The notes under the pieces: generated by a model
What the model was told of the DNA's origin: nothing
The model's database searches: none
The model's input: the letters and a program-made list of their open reading frames with translations, nothing else
NCBI RefSeq assembly: GCF_023707985.1
Contig: NZ_BRCF01000002.1
Coordinates: forward strand, 69,351-133,350
DNA: 64,000 nt
Direction: 5' to 3'
From: Sporosarcina sp. NCCP-2716
GTDB lineage: Bacteria; Bacillota; Bacilli; Bacillales_A; Planococcaceae
Program-made: the position numbers and the translations under genes
Shown: piece after piece, positions 42,882 through 52,068 of the stretch
How the letters are laid out: every line of letters starts with the position of its first letter
How positions within the stretch are numbered: the first letter of the stretch is position 1

Positions 42882-45532
42882 AGACCATTTTAAAATTCCG
42901 CTGGCCGATTTTCATCGTCCTCGTCGGACTCGCGGTCGGACTGCTGTTCGTCGCACCGGACCTCGCCAAACAGGCGGAAGAAGCAGGTTCCTTCCAGTTA
43001 TCGAAAGAGGCCGACTCGCAAAAAGCGGCGGACATCCTGGAAAAAGCCGGCGCTTCGGAAGATACCCTGTCGCTCGTCTATGACTTCGACAAAGCGGTCA
43101 CCGATCAGGAAAAGAAAGACGTCCAGGCGACCGCCAAAAAAATTGAAGACTTAGGGAAACCTGTGACAGACGTCATGGATCCGTTCGAGAGTGAAGAGAT
43201 CGAAGATCAGCTCGTTTCGGAGAATAAGAAAACCGTCCTCGTACCGATCACTGTCGACGGATCGAATGACGACATCATCGCACTCAGCAAGACGATCCGG
43301 ACAGAAATCCTGCCGAAAGACAAAACGGTCTACTTGACAGGCGAAGCGATCATCAACAACGACGTCAACGACAGTGCCCAAGAAGGATTGAAGAAGACCG
43401 AAGTCATCACAGTGGTCCTCATCTTCGCCCTCCTGCTCATCGTGTTCCGCTCGATCGTGACACCAATCGTGCCGCTCATCGCAGTCGGGATCACCTATCT
43501 GCTCAGCCAGTCGATCGTCGCGTTCTTCGTCGACTGGTTCGGCTTCCCTGTATCGAACTACACGCAGATCTTCCTCGTCGCGATCCTGTTCGGTCTCGGC
43601 ACGGATTACTGCATCCTGCTGCTAAGCCGCTACAAGGAAGAGCTCATCGAGGGACATGAAATCACTGAAGCGATCGTCAACACATACAAAACTGCCGGCC
43701 GCACACTGATCATCAGTTCACTCGCCGTATTCATCGGCTTTGCAGCAATCGGTTTTGCGGACTTCCCGATCTTCAAGTCCGCCGTCGCGGTAGCAGTCGG
43801 GATCGCAGTCCTGATTCTTGTGCTGTTCACCGTCGTGCCGCTGTTCATGATGCTGCTGAAAGACAAATTGTTCTGGCCGTCCAAACAAGCGACATCGCAC
43901 AACGACAGCAAACTGTGGATCGGCTTCAGCAAACTATCCGTTGCGCGTCCCTTGCTGTCTATGGCGATCGTCGCCGTCATTACGGTGCCTTTGCTGCTGA
44001 CGTATGATAACGACCTTTCCTTCAATACAGTGGATGAAATCGATCAGTCGAAAGAATCCGTAAAAGGGCTGAACCTGATCTCCGAAGGATTCGGCTCTGG
44101 CGATTCCCTCCCTGTCCAGGTCATCCTGAAATCCGACAAGTCGATCGTCGATGAAAAAGATGTCCCGTATTTGGAAACGATCAGCCGCAACTTGGAAAAA
44201 GTCGACGGCGTTAAATCCGTCCGGACGATCACCCGTCCGACAGGTGAGCAGATCGAAGACTTGGATGTCGACCATCAGCTCGGTCTGATCGCCGATGGCT
44301 TGCAAGAAGCCAACGACGGCATCAAGCAAGTGCAGGACGGCCTCGGCCAGGTCGAAGGCGGCCTGAATGACGTCACCAGCCAACTGCCGTCCGGTTCCGC
44401 TGCATCTTCTGGCGGCGCAGGGTTACGCCAAGCCGCGCAAGGCATCGGGCAGATCAACGCCCAGCTCGGCCAGATCGCCGGCGGCTTAACGCAAGGAATG
44501 CCCGCAGCGCAGGCAGCAGGCGGATTGAATGCCCTGTCCGCAGAGCTCGGTAAGATCTCCACAAGCCTGAATGGTGCAGCCGGTCAGCTCGACGGTTCCG
44601 GTGCTCAGATCGGCCAGCTCAGCGGCGGACTCGGACAGCTCGCGAAAGGGGTCACCGATTCGAAGAAAGGACTGACCGACATCAGCAAAGGGCTCACCGA
44701 AGTGACCGATATGCTGAAAGACATGAGCGAGACGCCGAGCATCCGCGATACCGGTATCTACATCCCGTCCGGTACGCTCGGGGATGAAGAATTCAAACCG
44801 GTCATCGATCGCTACACGTTCGGGGACGAAACGGGTATCCTGATGGAAGTCATCCTGAAAGACGATCCGTATTCCCGCGAAGCGATCAGCGTTGTCCACG
44901 ACATCAAGGACAGCGTGAAGACATCCATCGTCGGCACACCGTTCGAAAAGACGGACGTCGCCTTCGCCGGGATTTCCAGCATGAACTCCGACCTCGATGA
45001 CGTGTCGTCAAAAGACTTCACGCGCACCGTGACCATCATGCTCGTCGGCCTGTTCGTCGTCCTGACGATCCTGTTCCGCTCAGCGATCATGCCGCTCTAC
45101 ATGATCGGGTCACTGCTGCTGACGTATTACACATCGATCTCCGTGACGGAACTCATCTTCGTCAACGGACTCGGCTACGACGGCATCAGCTGGGCCGTGC
45201 CGTTCTTCGGCTTCATCATGCTGATCGCGCTCGGCGTCGACTACTCGATTTTCCTGCTCGACCGCTTCCGCGAAGAGAGCATCAAAGGCAGCAAGATCGG
45301 CGACGCGCTGCGCATCTCCATGGCGAAGATGGGCACGGTCATCATCACCGCCGCCGTCATCCTCGCCGGCACGTTCGGCGCGATGATGCCGTCCGGCGTC
45401 CTGAGTCTCGTGCAGATCGCGACCATCGTCATCACCGGCCTCCTGCTGTACGGCCTCATCATCCTGCCGCTCCTGATCCCGGCGATCACCGTATCGTTCG
45501 GCCGCGGCGTCTGGTGGCCGTTCCGCCGGTGA
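42878..45532 (+). CDS. MMPL-family RND transporter with coiled-coil loop
   Basis: An 884-residue RND-type transporter of the MMPL family with 12 helices. The first loop (about 35-165) is strand-rich. The second loop (about 400-660) contains a long Gly/Gln/Leu-rich heptad region (GLQEANDGIKQVQDGLGQV and many similar repeats), typical of YhgE/Pip-linked MMPL proteins. FGLGTDYCILLLSRYKEE and ALGVDYSIFLLDRFREE are the proton-relay motifs. It probably exports lipids or drugs and is MarR-controlled. The ATG follows AAGGAGCTTGACAA. Confidence 0.92.
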   Translation: MKTILKFRWPIFIVLVGLAVGLLFVAPDLAKQAEEAGSFQLSKEADSQKAADILEKAGASEDTLSLVYDFDKAVTDQEKKDVQATAKKIEDLGKPVTDVMDPFESEEIEDQLVSENKKTVLVPITVDGSNDDIIALSKTIRTEILPKDKTVYLTGEAIINNDVNDSAQEGLKKTEVITVVLIFALLLIVFRSIVTPIVPLIAVGITYLLSQSIVAFFVDWFGFPVSNYTQIFLVAILFGLGTDYCILLLSRYKEELIEGHEITEAIVNTYKTAGRTLIISSLAVFIGFAAIGFADFPIFKSAVAVAVGIAVLILVLFTVVPLFMMLLKDKLFWPSKQATSHNDSKLWIGFSKLSVARPLLSMAIVAVITVPLLLTYDNDLSFNTVDEIDQSKESVKGLNLISEGFGSGDSLPVQVILKSDKSIVDEKDVPYLETISRNLEKVDGVKSVRTITRPTGEQIEDLDVDHQLGLIADGLQEANDGIKQVQDGLGQVEGGLNDVTSQLPSGSAASSGGAGLRQAAQGIGQINAQLGQIAGGLTQGMPAAQAAGGLNALSAELGKISTSLNGAAGQLDGSGAQIGQLSGGLGQLAKGVTDSKKGLTDISKGLTEVTDMLKDMSETPSIRDTGIYIPSGTLGDEEFKPVIDRYTFGDETGILMEVILKDDPYSREAISVVHDIKDSVKTSIVGTPFEKTDVAFAGISSMNSDLDDVSSKDFTRTVTIMLVGLFVVLTILFRSAIMPLYMIGSLLLTYYTSISVTELIFVNGLGYDGISWAVPFFGFIMLIALGVDYSIFLLDRFREESIKGSKIGDALRISMAKMGTVIITAAVILAGTFGAMMPSGVLSLVQIATIVITGLLLYGLIILPLLIPAITVSFGRGVWWPFRR

Positions 45533-45553
45533 CCTGCAACCGATAACCAAATG

Positions 45554-45594
45554 AAACCGCGCGGAACAGATACTTACTGTTCCGCGCGGTTTTT
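45554..45594. terminator. Terminator of the MarR-MMPL operon
   Basis: Perfect 16-bp stem AAACCGCGCGGAACAG / CTGTTCCGCGCGGTTT with an 8-nt loop and T5. Confidence 0.88.
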
Positions 45595-45650
45595 CATTGA
45601 GTTTATGGTAATATCACTAGTCGCTTAACATCCCTAGACTTCATACGGAT

Positions 45651-46772
45651 TTAACTTGCAAGCCGGCTCTTCCTCACTTCCCGCACAGCTACCATCAGTA
45701 AGACAATCGCAATCACCAATGTAACGGGCAATGCTTCGTACCACGTCCGGCCGTTCTGCAGCTGGAGAAGGTCGCCCGGGAACAGGTTTAGGAAGGGATT
45801 GATCCACCCAGGGATGAACCCTCCGAACAGTTTCGTGACGCCGTAGCCTGCGCCGAGTGTTCCGAGGACAGCGGCCAGCACGGGCAGCGTCTTCTTCACA
45901 TACAGGCTGTACAGCAGGATCAGCGCGATGACGAACAGTGCCAGGATGGATGTGATCACAAGTCCTTCCGTCAGCTGGAGTCCAAGATCGGCAAACTCCG
46001 AGGCGCCGTCTTTTTCGATAAGCACCGGATAGTGGAACGACCCGTCATCTCCGAAAAAGAAACTCACCGCTGCGGCAGCAATCATTGCCGTGAACAGCGC
46101 CAGGATATACGCGATGCAGGCCGCACCCAATTTACTGAGCAGCCAGTGTGCCTTCCGGATCGGCTGGGTGAACAGCAGGTTGACGGACAGGCTTTCATAC
46201 TCGGACGCGAGGATGTCCCCCGCAAGCAGCAGGATGAGCAGCAAGCCGCCGCCATACATCCAGAGCGATGCGATCTGCTGCAGGAAATTCGGCAGCGCGA
46301 TGCTGTACGCGCTATGTTCCGGCCGGATGCCGCGCTCCAGGAATTCGCTGTTCAGGGCGATGGTCCGTTCGATCTCCTTGACGGAAAGCGGGCTTTCCCC
46401 GCCCAGTTCCTTGTAGGCCAGAGTTGTTTCGAGAATGCCATTCTGCACGTCGAGATTGTGCTGCCACTTGTCATGGGAGAAATTCGCCGCGAGGTCATAC
46501 AGCGGGTCCCGGATCTCCAGATTGACGGCCTGCAGCTCTTTCTGCTTCTCATTCTCCGGGTCTTTCTCCAGCATCAAGATATGTGTGCGGCCATTCGCCT
46601 GACTCGTCCGGACCTGCGCATCGATCGCCTGGCGTTCCGCTTTTTCGACTTGCGCCTGGAACGCCAGGTTGCGGACGAACAGCAATATGACAAATGCCGC
46701 GAGAACGGCGAGAACGGCCAGCGTCTTCTTGCTTAACAGCAGTTTTTTCAGTTCGAACCAGAAGAGTGTCAT
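45651..46772 (-). CDS. ABC-2 type permease
   Basis: A 373-residue permease with six helices: one at residues 12-33, a large extracytoplasmic loop (about 40-165), then five helices from about 170 to 365. The size and layout match the ABC-2 permeases of bacitracin- and lantibiotic-type exporters. The ATG has GAGGAGAGTCTGCG and overlaps the ATPase gene by 4 bp, so it is the third gene of the operon. Confidence 0.82.
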   Translation of the reverse strand: MTLFWFELKKLLLSKKTLAVLAVLAAFVILLFVRNLAFQAQVEKAERQAIDAQVRTSQANGRTHILMLEKDPENEKQKELQAVNLEIRDPLYDLAANFSHDKWQHNLDVQNGILETTLAYKELGGESPLSVKEIERTIALNSEFLERGIRPEHSAYSIALPNFLQQIASLWMYGGGLLLILLLAGDILASEYESLSVNLLFTQPIRKAHWLLSKLGAACIAYILALFTAMIAAAAVSFFFGDDGSFHYPVLIEKDGASEFADLGLQLTEGLVITSILALFVIALILLYSLYVKKTLPVLAAVLGTLGAGYGVTKLFGGFIPGWINPFLNLFPGDLLQLQNGRTWYEALPVTLVIAIVLLMVAVREVRKSRLAS

Positions 46773-47653
46773 CGCAGACTCTCCTCTGCAAACAGTTCCT
46801 GGTAGCGCCGTTCCGCTCCGATTTTCCGGTTATCGATGCGGAGGATGGTCAGCCCGGCCGCCTTCAGCTGATCGAGCACGTCCTGCAGCGGCGTCTCCGT
46901 CTCCAGGAATTCGATCTGCCGGTCTTCATTCACCGTACAGGACAGATCCGTCGCCGCCAGCACGGCTGTGATCCGATCGGGTTTGTCGACCGTGATCGTA
47001 TATTCGCTCCTTGAGAAGTCCTGCAAGGATTCCTTCAGCAAGGCCCCGTCTTTCATGAAGTAGATCGTGTTCGTCAGACGGTCGATTTCGTCCAGATTAT
47101 GACTGGAGATGAAGATCGTCGTCCCTTCCGCGTGGAGTTCCAGCAGGATATTGCGCATCGTGATTGCACTGGAAGGGTCCAGACCGTTGAGCGGTTCGTC
47201 CAGCAGCAGAAGTTTCGGCTCGTTCAAGATGGCCATTGCGAGCAGCAGATGCTGCTTCATGCCGAGCGAATAATTACGCACCCGTTTCTTCATATACGCG
47301 GTCATCCCTACCCGATCGGTCACTTGGCGGATCCGATCGGCCGGCAGCTGCTGGATGCTGCACACGAACTTCAGATGATCGTAGCCGGTCAGGTCCCCGT
47401 AGAGGATCCGGTTGTCCTGCAAATAGGAGACTTCCTTGAACAGGGAGATGTCCGTATTCTTCTTCCCGAGCAGCTCGATCTTCCCTTCCTGGAACGGCAG
47501 CAGGTTCGTCATGCAGTTCAGGAGCGTCGTCTTCCCGGAGCCGTTCGGACCGACGAGTGCGATGATCTGCGGCTCATCGACCGTCATATCGATCCCCTTC
47601 AGTACGTGCTGCTTTTTATAGTGTTTGTGCAGGTTTTCGACTTGGATGATCAT
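46769..47653 (-). CDS. ABC transporter ATP-binding protein (BcrA type)
   Basis: A 294-residue ATPase with Walker A GPNGSGKTT near residue 36, signature YSLGMKQHLLLA, Walker B LLLLDEPLNGLDPSS and the H-loop ISSHNLDEI; the signature YSLGMKQ is the divergent form found in BcrA/ABC-2 exporters. The C-terminal 80 residues are the extra domain of this group. It serves the two permeases that flank it. The ATG follows AAGGAGGAAACCC. Confidence 0.9.
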   Translation of the reverse strand: MIIQVENLHKHYKKQHVLKGIDMTVDEPQIIALVGPNGSGKTTLLNCMTNLLPFQEGKIELLGKKNTDISLFKEVSYLQDNRILYGDLTGYDHLKFVCSIQQLPADRIRQVTDRVGMTAYMKKRVRNYSLGMKQHLLLAMAILNEPKLLLLDEPLNGLDPSSAITMRNILLELHAEGTTIFISSHNLDEIDRLTNTIYFMKDGALLKESLQDFSRSEYTITVDKPDRITAVLAATDLSCTVNEDRQIEFLETETPLQDVLDQLKAAGLTILRIDNRKIGAERRYQELFAEESLR

Positions 47654-47683
47654 CGGGTTTCCTCCTTCTGATAAGCGAGATTA

Positions 47684-48931
47684 TCATGCCCGTTTCCGCT
47701 GCCATCCGGATACGAGATACGCTGCGGCGAGCAGGACGGCGGATGCACTGCCGAGTACCAGCAGGCCGGTCGGGAACGCAAACCGGAAATCCTGCCAGAT
47801 CGCCGCTGTCTGCATCGTGACAATATACGGCGGTGCCAAATAGGCGAACGGCAAATACGGCGCGAACGCAAGCCCGGCCACCTGATTGCTGAGCTGGATG
47901 CCGAGCAGGATGACAGCCGCCGTCAGGACGAGCGCAGCGATGGCCCGTTTCGTGACATACGAGAAGAAGAACAGCAGCGCTGCCGCAAACAGCAGACCGA
48001 AGAAGAACAGGACCGCTGTTTTCGCGAGATACAGACCGATCGGCATGAAATCATACGCATAGTTTTCCCCATATACGAGAACGGGGTAGTCCCAGTCCCC
48101 CAGCTTGTCGAAGCCAGTTCCAAGTCCGAGGGAAACCAGGGCGGCACCCACCAGCACCACTGCACTCGTAAGAAGCACGGTCACGAACTTCGAGAGTAAA
48201 ATGAGCGGCCGCCGGATCGGCTGTGTGTGCAGCAGATGGATCGGTCCGTTCGCGCCGATCCCTTCCTTCGTCACAATGTCACTGAACAGCAGCAGGAAGA
48301 ACAGCAATCCTCCGAGGCCGAACAGCAGATCTGTCACCTGCTTCAGGAAATAGATGCCGGCAGATGAATCCAGCGTGCTGTGCTCCGTCACAAAGTCTTT
48401 CAGGAATTCGTCGTCGTTCGATCCGTCGATCGGAAAGTTGAGATCGTAAAGCGTTCGCCAAGCATAGATATCGACGGGCAGGATCGGGGTCACGCCGTGT
48501 TCCTGCATATACTGGAACAGCGCCCGCCGTGTCTCCGTGGTGAACAGAGTCGGGAAGGATGACGTGTAATACTGCCGGCTGACAATGAGGGTATCGAGAT
48601 CCGGCTGTATCTTATCGATCTCCATCTGGAGGACCGTATTCCAGTCACCCGTTTCATAGGCTTTCAGCTGGGCCTCCAGTTTCTCGTTGTACTCCAGCCA
48701 GAACTGAGCCGCTTCCGAAGACTCCCCATCCTCTTCTTGCGGTTGCTCCTCCATCTGCAGTTCGTGCTCCCGGATCTGATCACGAAGCTCGAGTGACACA
48801 TCGGACACTCGCACGGTATTCATGTAAGCGTATACAAAATAACAGGCGATACTGAGGAAAAAGATGAGGAGGAGGATCTTGAAAAGACCGGACGTCCATA
48901 ACTTCTTCCATTCAAATTGTAGTAGTCTCAC
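47684..48931 (-). CDS. ABC-2 type permease
   Basis: A 415-residue permease with one N-terminal helix (ILLLIFFLSIACYFVYAYM), an extracytoplasmic loop of about 170 residues with an acidic Glu/Gln stretch (MEEQPQEEDGESSEA), then five helices. It is the first gene of the three-gene ABC operon. The GTG start has AAAGGGGGCTGTGCC. The 267-bp gap upstream, toward the lipoprotein cluster, has a small hairpin (AGCCGGCATGTCCCGGCT) near 48950 and no other clear element. Confidence 0.82.
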   Translation of the reverse strand: MRLLQFEWKKLWTSGLFKILLLIFFLSIACYFVYAYMNTVRVSDVSLELRDQIREHELQMEEQPQEEDGESSEAAQFWLEYNEKLEAQLKAYETGDWNTVLQMEIDKIQPDLDTLIVSRQYYTSSFPTLFTTETRRALFQYMQEHGVTPILPVDIYAWRTLYDLNFPIDGSNDDEFLKDFVTEHSTLDSSAGIYFLKQVTDLLFGLGGLLFFLLLFSDIVTKEGIGANGPIHLLHTQPIRRPLILLSKFVTVLLTSAVVLVGAALVSLGLGTGFDKLGDWDYPVLVYGENYAYDFMPIGLYLAKTAVLFFFGLLFAAALLFFFSYVTKRAIAALVLTAAVILLGIQLSNQVAGLAFAPYLPFAYLAPPYIVTMQTAAIWQDFRFAFPTGLLVLGSASAVLLAAAYLVSGWQRKRA

Positions 48932-49198
48932 GGCACAGCCCCCTTTTGAACAGCCGGCATGTCCCGGCTGCTTTTACAATTCAACATATGTATGACAGGT
49001 CAATCCACTTTCGTCAGGTAATCGTATAGCCTATGCAAGGGCAACTTCTGTGATGCCTTGCTGGTCTCAACAGCACTTGCTTCCATGGTACTCTACTATA
49101 CTTCGAAAATAAACAATAATTTGTATTTTTTGCAAACATTCTCCTGTACAATGAGTGCAACAGACACATCAGCTTATTAAACAAGGAGGAAGACTAGC

Positions 49199-49771
49199 AT
49201 GGGGAACAGGACAATCCGCTTCATTTTTCTAATTGCACTGCTGACACTCAGCGCCTGCAGCCCGCAGCCGCGAACCGATGTGAAGCCGGTTCAGGAAGCG
49301 GCAGAGCAAACGATTAGCAGTCCTCCGGAAAAGATGGAATTGGGAAGGCCGGGGGAATTTTATGCTTTCAGTAACAATCAGGATGAGTATCCATCTGACA
49401 TGGCGCTCGGTCATTATTGCTGGAGTGAAGATGGAAGCCAATGTACGGCAGAATCGGACGATCCGAGGGATTTAATGTTTGAAAAACGGTATGGAAGAAT
49501 GAAGCCTGGGGAACGGATCCTGTTTACCATGGCCATCAATCCCGCCTGGACTTGGCTTTCTGAAAACGATCTGAACACCATACAGGGCACCAAAATTGAT
49601 ATCATCCAAATTTCCGAGGGAGTCGAAACACGATATGAAAACGTCGGACGCAGCATGGATGCGCCGGAAGAACCGGGACTGTATTTTTACCTTGCGACCG
49701 TGACATGGGATCTGGAAGTGAAGGGCCAAGCGAACTATGCCTTTGCGTTTTCGGTATCACCGGACTACTGA
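49199..49771 (+). CDS. Paralogous lipoprotein A (module 1, type I)
   Basis: A 190-residue predicted lipoprotein: signal peptide, lipobox LSAC with Cys near residue 20, then SPQPRTD. The mature part has a Pro/Glu linker and a strand-rich domain with GHYCWSEDGSQC (two Cys, probably a disulphide), DPRDL, RMKPGERI, NPAWTWLSEN, APEEPGLYFYLATVTW and ANYAFAFSVSPDY. It resembles uncharacterised Bacilli lipoproteins with a YCW...YAF layout; function unknown. The ATG follows AAGGAGGAAGACTAGC. It faces a small secreted-protein gene 64 bp away. Confidence 0.8.
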   Translation: MGNRTIRFIFLIALLTLSACSPQPRTDVKPVQEAAEQTISSPPEKMELGRPGEFYAFSNNQDEYPSDMALGHYCWSEDGSQCTAESDDPRDLMFEKRYGRMKPGERILFTMAINPAWTWLSENDLNTIQGTKIDIIQISEGVETRYENVGRSMDAPEEPGLYFYLATVTWDLEVKGQANYAFAFSVSPDY

Positions 49772-49789
49772 GCAATCATAGCAAACAAC

Positions 49790-49824
49790 GAGCACCGGAT
49801 CAGGATTTTTCAGATCTGGCGCTC
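49790..49824. terminator. Conserved hairpin between convergent module genes (copy 1)
   Basis: Imperfect inverted repeat GAGCACCGGATC / GATCTGGCGCTC with a U-rich loop, between the lipoprotein and secreted-protein genes. Equivalent hairpins occur at 51534-51568 and 52660-52694. It lacks a long T run, so it may be a weak bidirectional terminator. Confidence 0.5.
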
Positions 49825-49835
49825 GATCCTTTCAG

Positions 49836-50159
49836 TCATTTCGGTGATACAGTTTGCGGAACCGCACAATAGCCGGAACAGGTGACAGTTCCTGAATAGA
49901 TGACGAGATACCCGCCATCGACGGCCTGTTTGGAGACAGGATACAATTTTCCCTTCCAGCCTCCAGTGTCATAGGGTATATAGGCGGGGTTGACCTGTCC
50001 CGTCTTATAACTGTTTGTTATGCTCACCACTTTACTAGCCGCTGCGATAATCACGGGGTCCGCAGGGCTCACTTCTGCAAACGACTGGCTTGGCAAACCA
50101 AACGACAGTGTCAATACTAGACCGGCTGCTGCGACCGTACTTACAACTTTCCTCTTCAT
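49836..50159 (-). CDS. Small secreted protein s1 of the module
   Basis: A 107-residue protein with a clear signal peptide (cleavage after SQSFA near residue 28) and a mature part of about 79 residues: a short helical start, then TGGWKGKLYPVSKQ, GGYLVIYSGTVTCSGYC and the tail AVPQTVSPK. The GGWKG-L...YSGTV pattern occurs in many small Firmicutes exoproteins. Two Cys four residues apart could form a disulphide or bind metal. The ATG follows GGAGGATGAATC. It is convergent with lipoprotein A. Confidence 0.78.
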   Translation of the reverse strand: MKRKVVSTVAAAGLVLTLSFGLPSQSFAEVSPADPVIIAAASKVVSITNSYKTGQVNPAYIPYDTGGWKGKLYPVSKQAVDGGYLVIYSGTVTCSGYCAVPQTVSPK

Positions 50160-50193
50160 GATTCATCCTCCATTCTGATTATCCAGAAAATTG

Positions 50194-50219
50194 GAATATC
50201 ACTGGTTAGAGGTATATTC
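50194..50219. promoter_or_regulatory. Conserved palindrome in the divergent s1/lipoprotein B region
   Basis: GAATATCAC-N9-GTATATTC type inverted repeat of 26 bp. It is kept in the same place at 51938-51963 and 53064-53089, while the flanking sequence varies more, so it may be an operator. TGTTATTGT further on is the likely -10 for lipoprotein B. Confidence 0.45.
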
Positions 50220-50325
50220 TACAATCAGATCCAATACCCTCCTATTTTATCAAAATAATATAAATTAACTAACTAATCCATGTTATTGTAAAGTGAATAT
50301 CTTGTTGAAGGGAGGAAAGAAAGTC

Positions 50326-50889
50326 ATGCATAAATCATTACCAATCGTCTTTTTACTAATCTCCTTACTCTTTTTACATGCCTGTAGTCCGCAGCCGCGA
50401 ACTGATGCTTCTCCAGATCAGGTGACCGAACAGCCACTGACAGAAATCCCTGAAGAGAAGGAGGAAATGAGGAGACCAGCGGATATGGTCCCATTTACTA
50501 ATGAGGATACAGCTACGACGGTACTGGGATACTACTGTTGGAGTGAAAGCGGCGAATACTGCTCGGTGGAATGGGAGGATCCTCGTGATTTGCTGTCAGG
50601 TGCTATTACCGGCAGAATACGACCTGGAGCCTTGATCCGGTTCACTATGGGGATTAACCCCGCCTGGACTTACCTTTCAGACAATAACGTAGACTCCTTG
50701 CAGGATACCCGGATTGATGTCACGCAAATCTTCAAAGGAGTTGAAACTCACTATGAAGATGTAGGGCTTAGTTTGACAGCACCGGAGGAGCCTGGTTTGT
50801 ATTTCTATCTGGCGACAGTAACGTGGGAGAAGGAAATGAAAGGTCAAGCGAATTATGCGTTTGCGTTTTCGGTTTCGCCGGACTACTAG
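50326..50889 (+). CDS. Paralogous lipoprotein B (module 1, type II)
   Basis: A 187-residue predicted lipoprotein (lipobox LHAC, then SPQPRTD) of the second subtype, with VTEQPLTEIPEEKEEMRRPAD in the linker instead of the PVQEAA/EKMELGRPG of types A and C. The domain has GYYCWSESGEYC, DPRDLL and the shared tail YAFAFSVSPDY. The second half is almost identical to lipoproteins D and E. The start at 50326 follows GGGAGGAAAGAAAGTC; upstream ATGs in frame lack a site. Confidence 0.8.
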   Translation: MHKSLPIVFLLISLLFLHACSPQPRTDASPDQVTEQPLTEIPEEKEEMRRPADMVPFTNEDTATTVLGYYCWSESGEYCSVEWEDPRDLLSGAITGRIRPGALIRFTMGINPAWTYLSDNNVDSLQDTRIDVTQIFKGVETHYEDVGLSLTAPEEPGLYFYLATVTWEKEMKGQANYAFAFSVSPDY

Positions 50890-50952
50890 AAAAACACGAG
50901 AAACAGCGAGCACATGAGTGATATGTCGTTTGTGAGGGGAGGAGAGGTAGTA

Positions 50953-51524
50953 ATAAACAAATTTGGAATAGCAGCTTTCTTGCTGATCACCGTACTTTTT
51001 TTACATGCCTGCAGCCCGCAGCCGCGAACCGGTATGAAGCCGGTTCAGGAAGCGGCGGATCAACCGATAAGCAGCCCTCCAGAAAAGATGGAATTAGGGA
51101 GACCCGGGGATTTTCATGCTTTCAGCAACAATCAAGCCGAGCATCCATCTGCCACGGTGCTAGGTCACTATTGTTGGAGCGAAAACGGAAAACCGTGCAC
51201 AGCAGAGTCGGATGACCCGAGGGATCTGATGTTTGAGGAACGCTCTGGGAGAATGCGGCCTGGTGAACGAATCTTGTTTTCATGAGTATATATCCATCGT
51301 GGACATGGCTCTCTGAAAACGGCCTCGATACCATACTAGGTGCCCCCATTGACATTACTCAATTTTTCGAAGGTGTCGAAACTCGCTATGAAAACGTCGG
51401 ACGCAGCATGGATGCGCCGGAAAAACCCGGACTGTATTTTTACCTCGCGACCGTGACATGGGATCTGGAAGTGAAAGGCCAGGCGAACTATGCCTTTGCG
51501 TTTTCAGTATCGCCGGACTACTGA
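50953..51524 (+). pseudogene. Lipoprotein C, decayed type I copy
   Basis: A copy of lipoprotein A (lipobox LHAC, SPQPRTG, EKMELGRPGDFHAF, GHYCWSENGKPC) with two lesions. The codon at the expected start, 10 bases after GGAGG as in the intact copies, is ATA. Near 51277 one base is missing relative to A (572 against 573 nt), which shifts the frame. The first part ends at TGA at 51283 and the second part could begin at the overlapping ATG at 51282. The second half is otherwise intact (WTWLSENGLDT to SVSPDY). Confidence 0.8.
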
Positions 51525-51533
51525 GCAAACATC

Positions 51534-51568
51534 GAGCACCGTATCAGGATTTTTCAGATCAGGTGCTC
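51534..51568. terminator. Conserved hairpin between convergent module genes (copy 2)
   Basis: GAGCACC / GGTGCTC arms around a U-rich loop, equivalent to the hairpin at 49790. Confidence 0.5.
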
Positions 51569-51579
51569 GATCACTTCAG

Positions 51580-51903
51580 TCATTTCGGTGAGACAGTTTG
51601 CGGAACCGCACAATTTCCGGAACAGGTGACAGTTCCCGAATAGATGACGAGATACCCGCCATCGACAACCTGCTTGGAGACAGGATACAAGGTACCTTTC
51701 CAGCCGCCTGTGTTATAGAGTATATATGCGGGATTGACTCTTCCCGTCTCATAACTCTTTGTTATGCTCACCACTTTACTAGCAGCTGCGACAATCACTG
51801 GTTCCGCAGGACTCAATTCTGCAAACGACTGGCTTGGCAAACCAAACGACAGTGTCAATACTAGACCGGCTGCTGCGACCGTACTTACAACTTTCTTCTT
51901 CTT
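51580..51903 (-). pseudogene. Small secreted protein s2, start codon lost
   Basis: Equivalent to s1 and s3 and of identical length (324 nt) with the whole frame open, but the start codon position (51901-51903) reads AAG instead of ATG behind an intact GGAGGATGAATC. The next in-frame start is a TTG at 51856-51858, which would leave only a fragment of the signal peptide. The mature sequence keeps TGGWKGTLYPVSK and VTCSGNCAVPQTVSPK. It is probably silent or poorly made. Confidence 0.75.
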
Positions 51904-51937
51904 GATTCATCCTCCATTCCTATTAGCCAGCGAATTG

Positions 51938-51963
51938 GAATATCACTGGTTAATGGTATATTC
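51938..51963. promoter_or_regulatory. Conserved palindrome in the divergent s2/lipoprotein D region
   Basis: Second copy of the 26-bp inverted repeat GAATATCAC...GTATATTC. Confidence 0.45.
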
Positions 51964-52068
51964 TCCAAGCAATCGAAATACCCTCTTATTATTCAAAATA
52001 ATTTAAATTAACTATCCATTACATGTTATAGTAAAAGTGATATTCTGTTGAAGGGAGGAAAGAAAGTC

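Noticed and set aside
51282..51524. The second half of lipoprotein C as an independent gene
   Set aside because: The ATG overlaps the upstream stop, but it lacks a ribosome site and a signal peptide and matches only the C-terminal half of its paralogues. A frameshift is the simpler reading.
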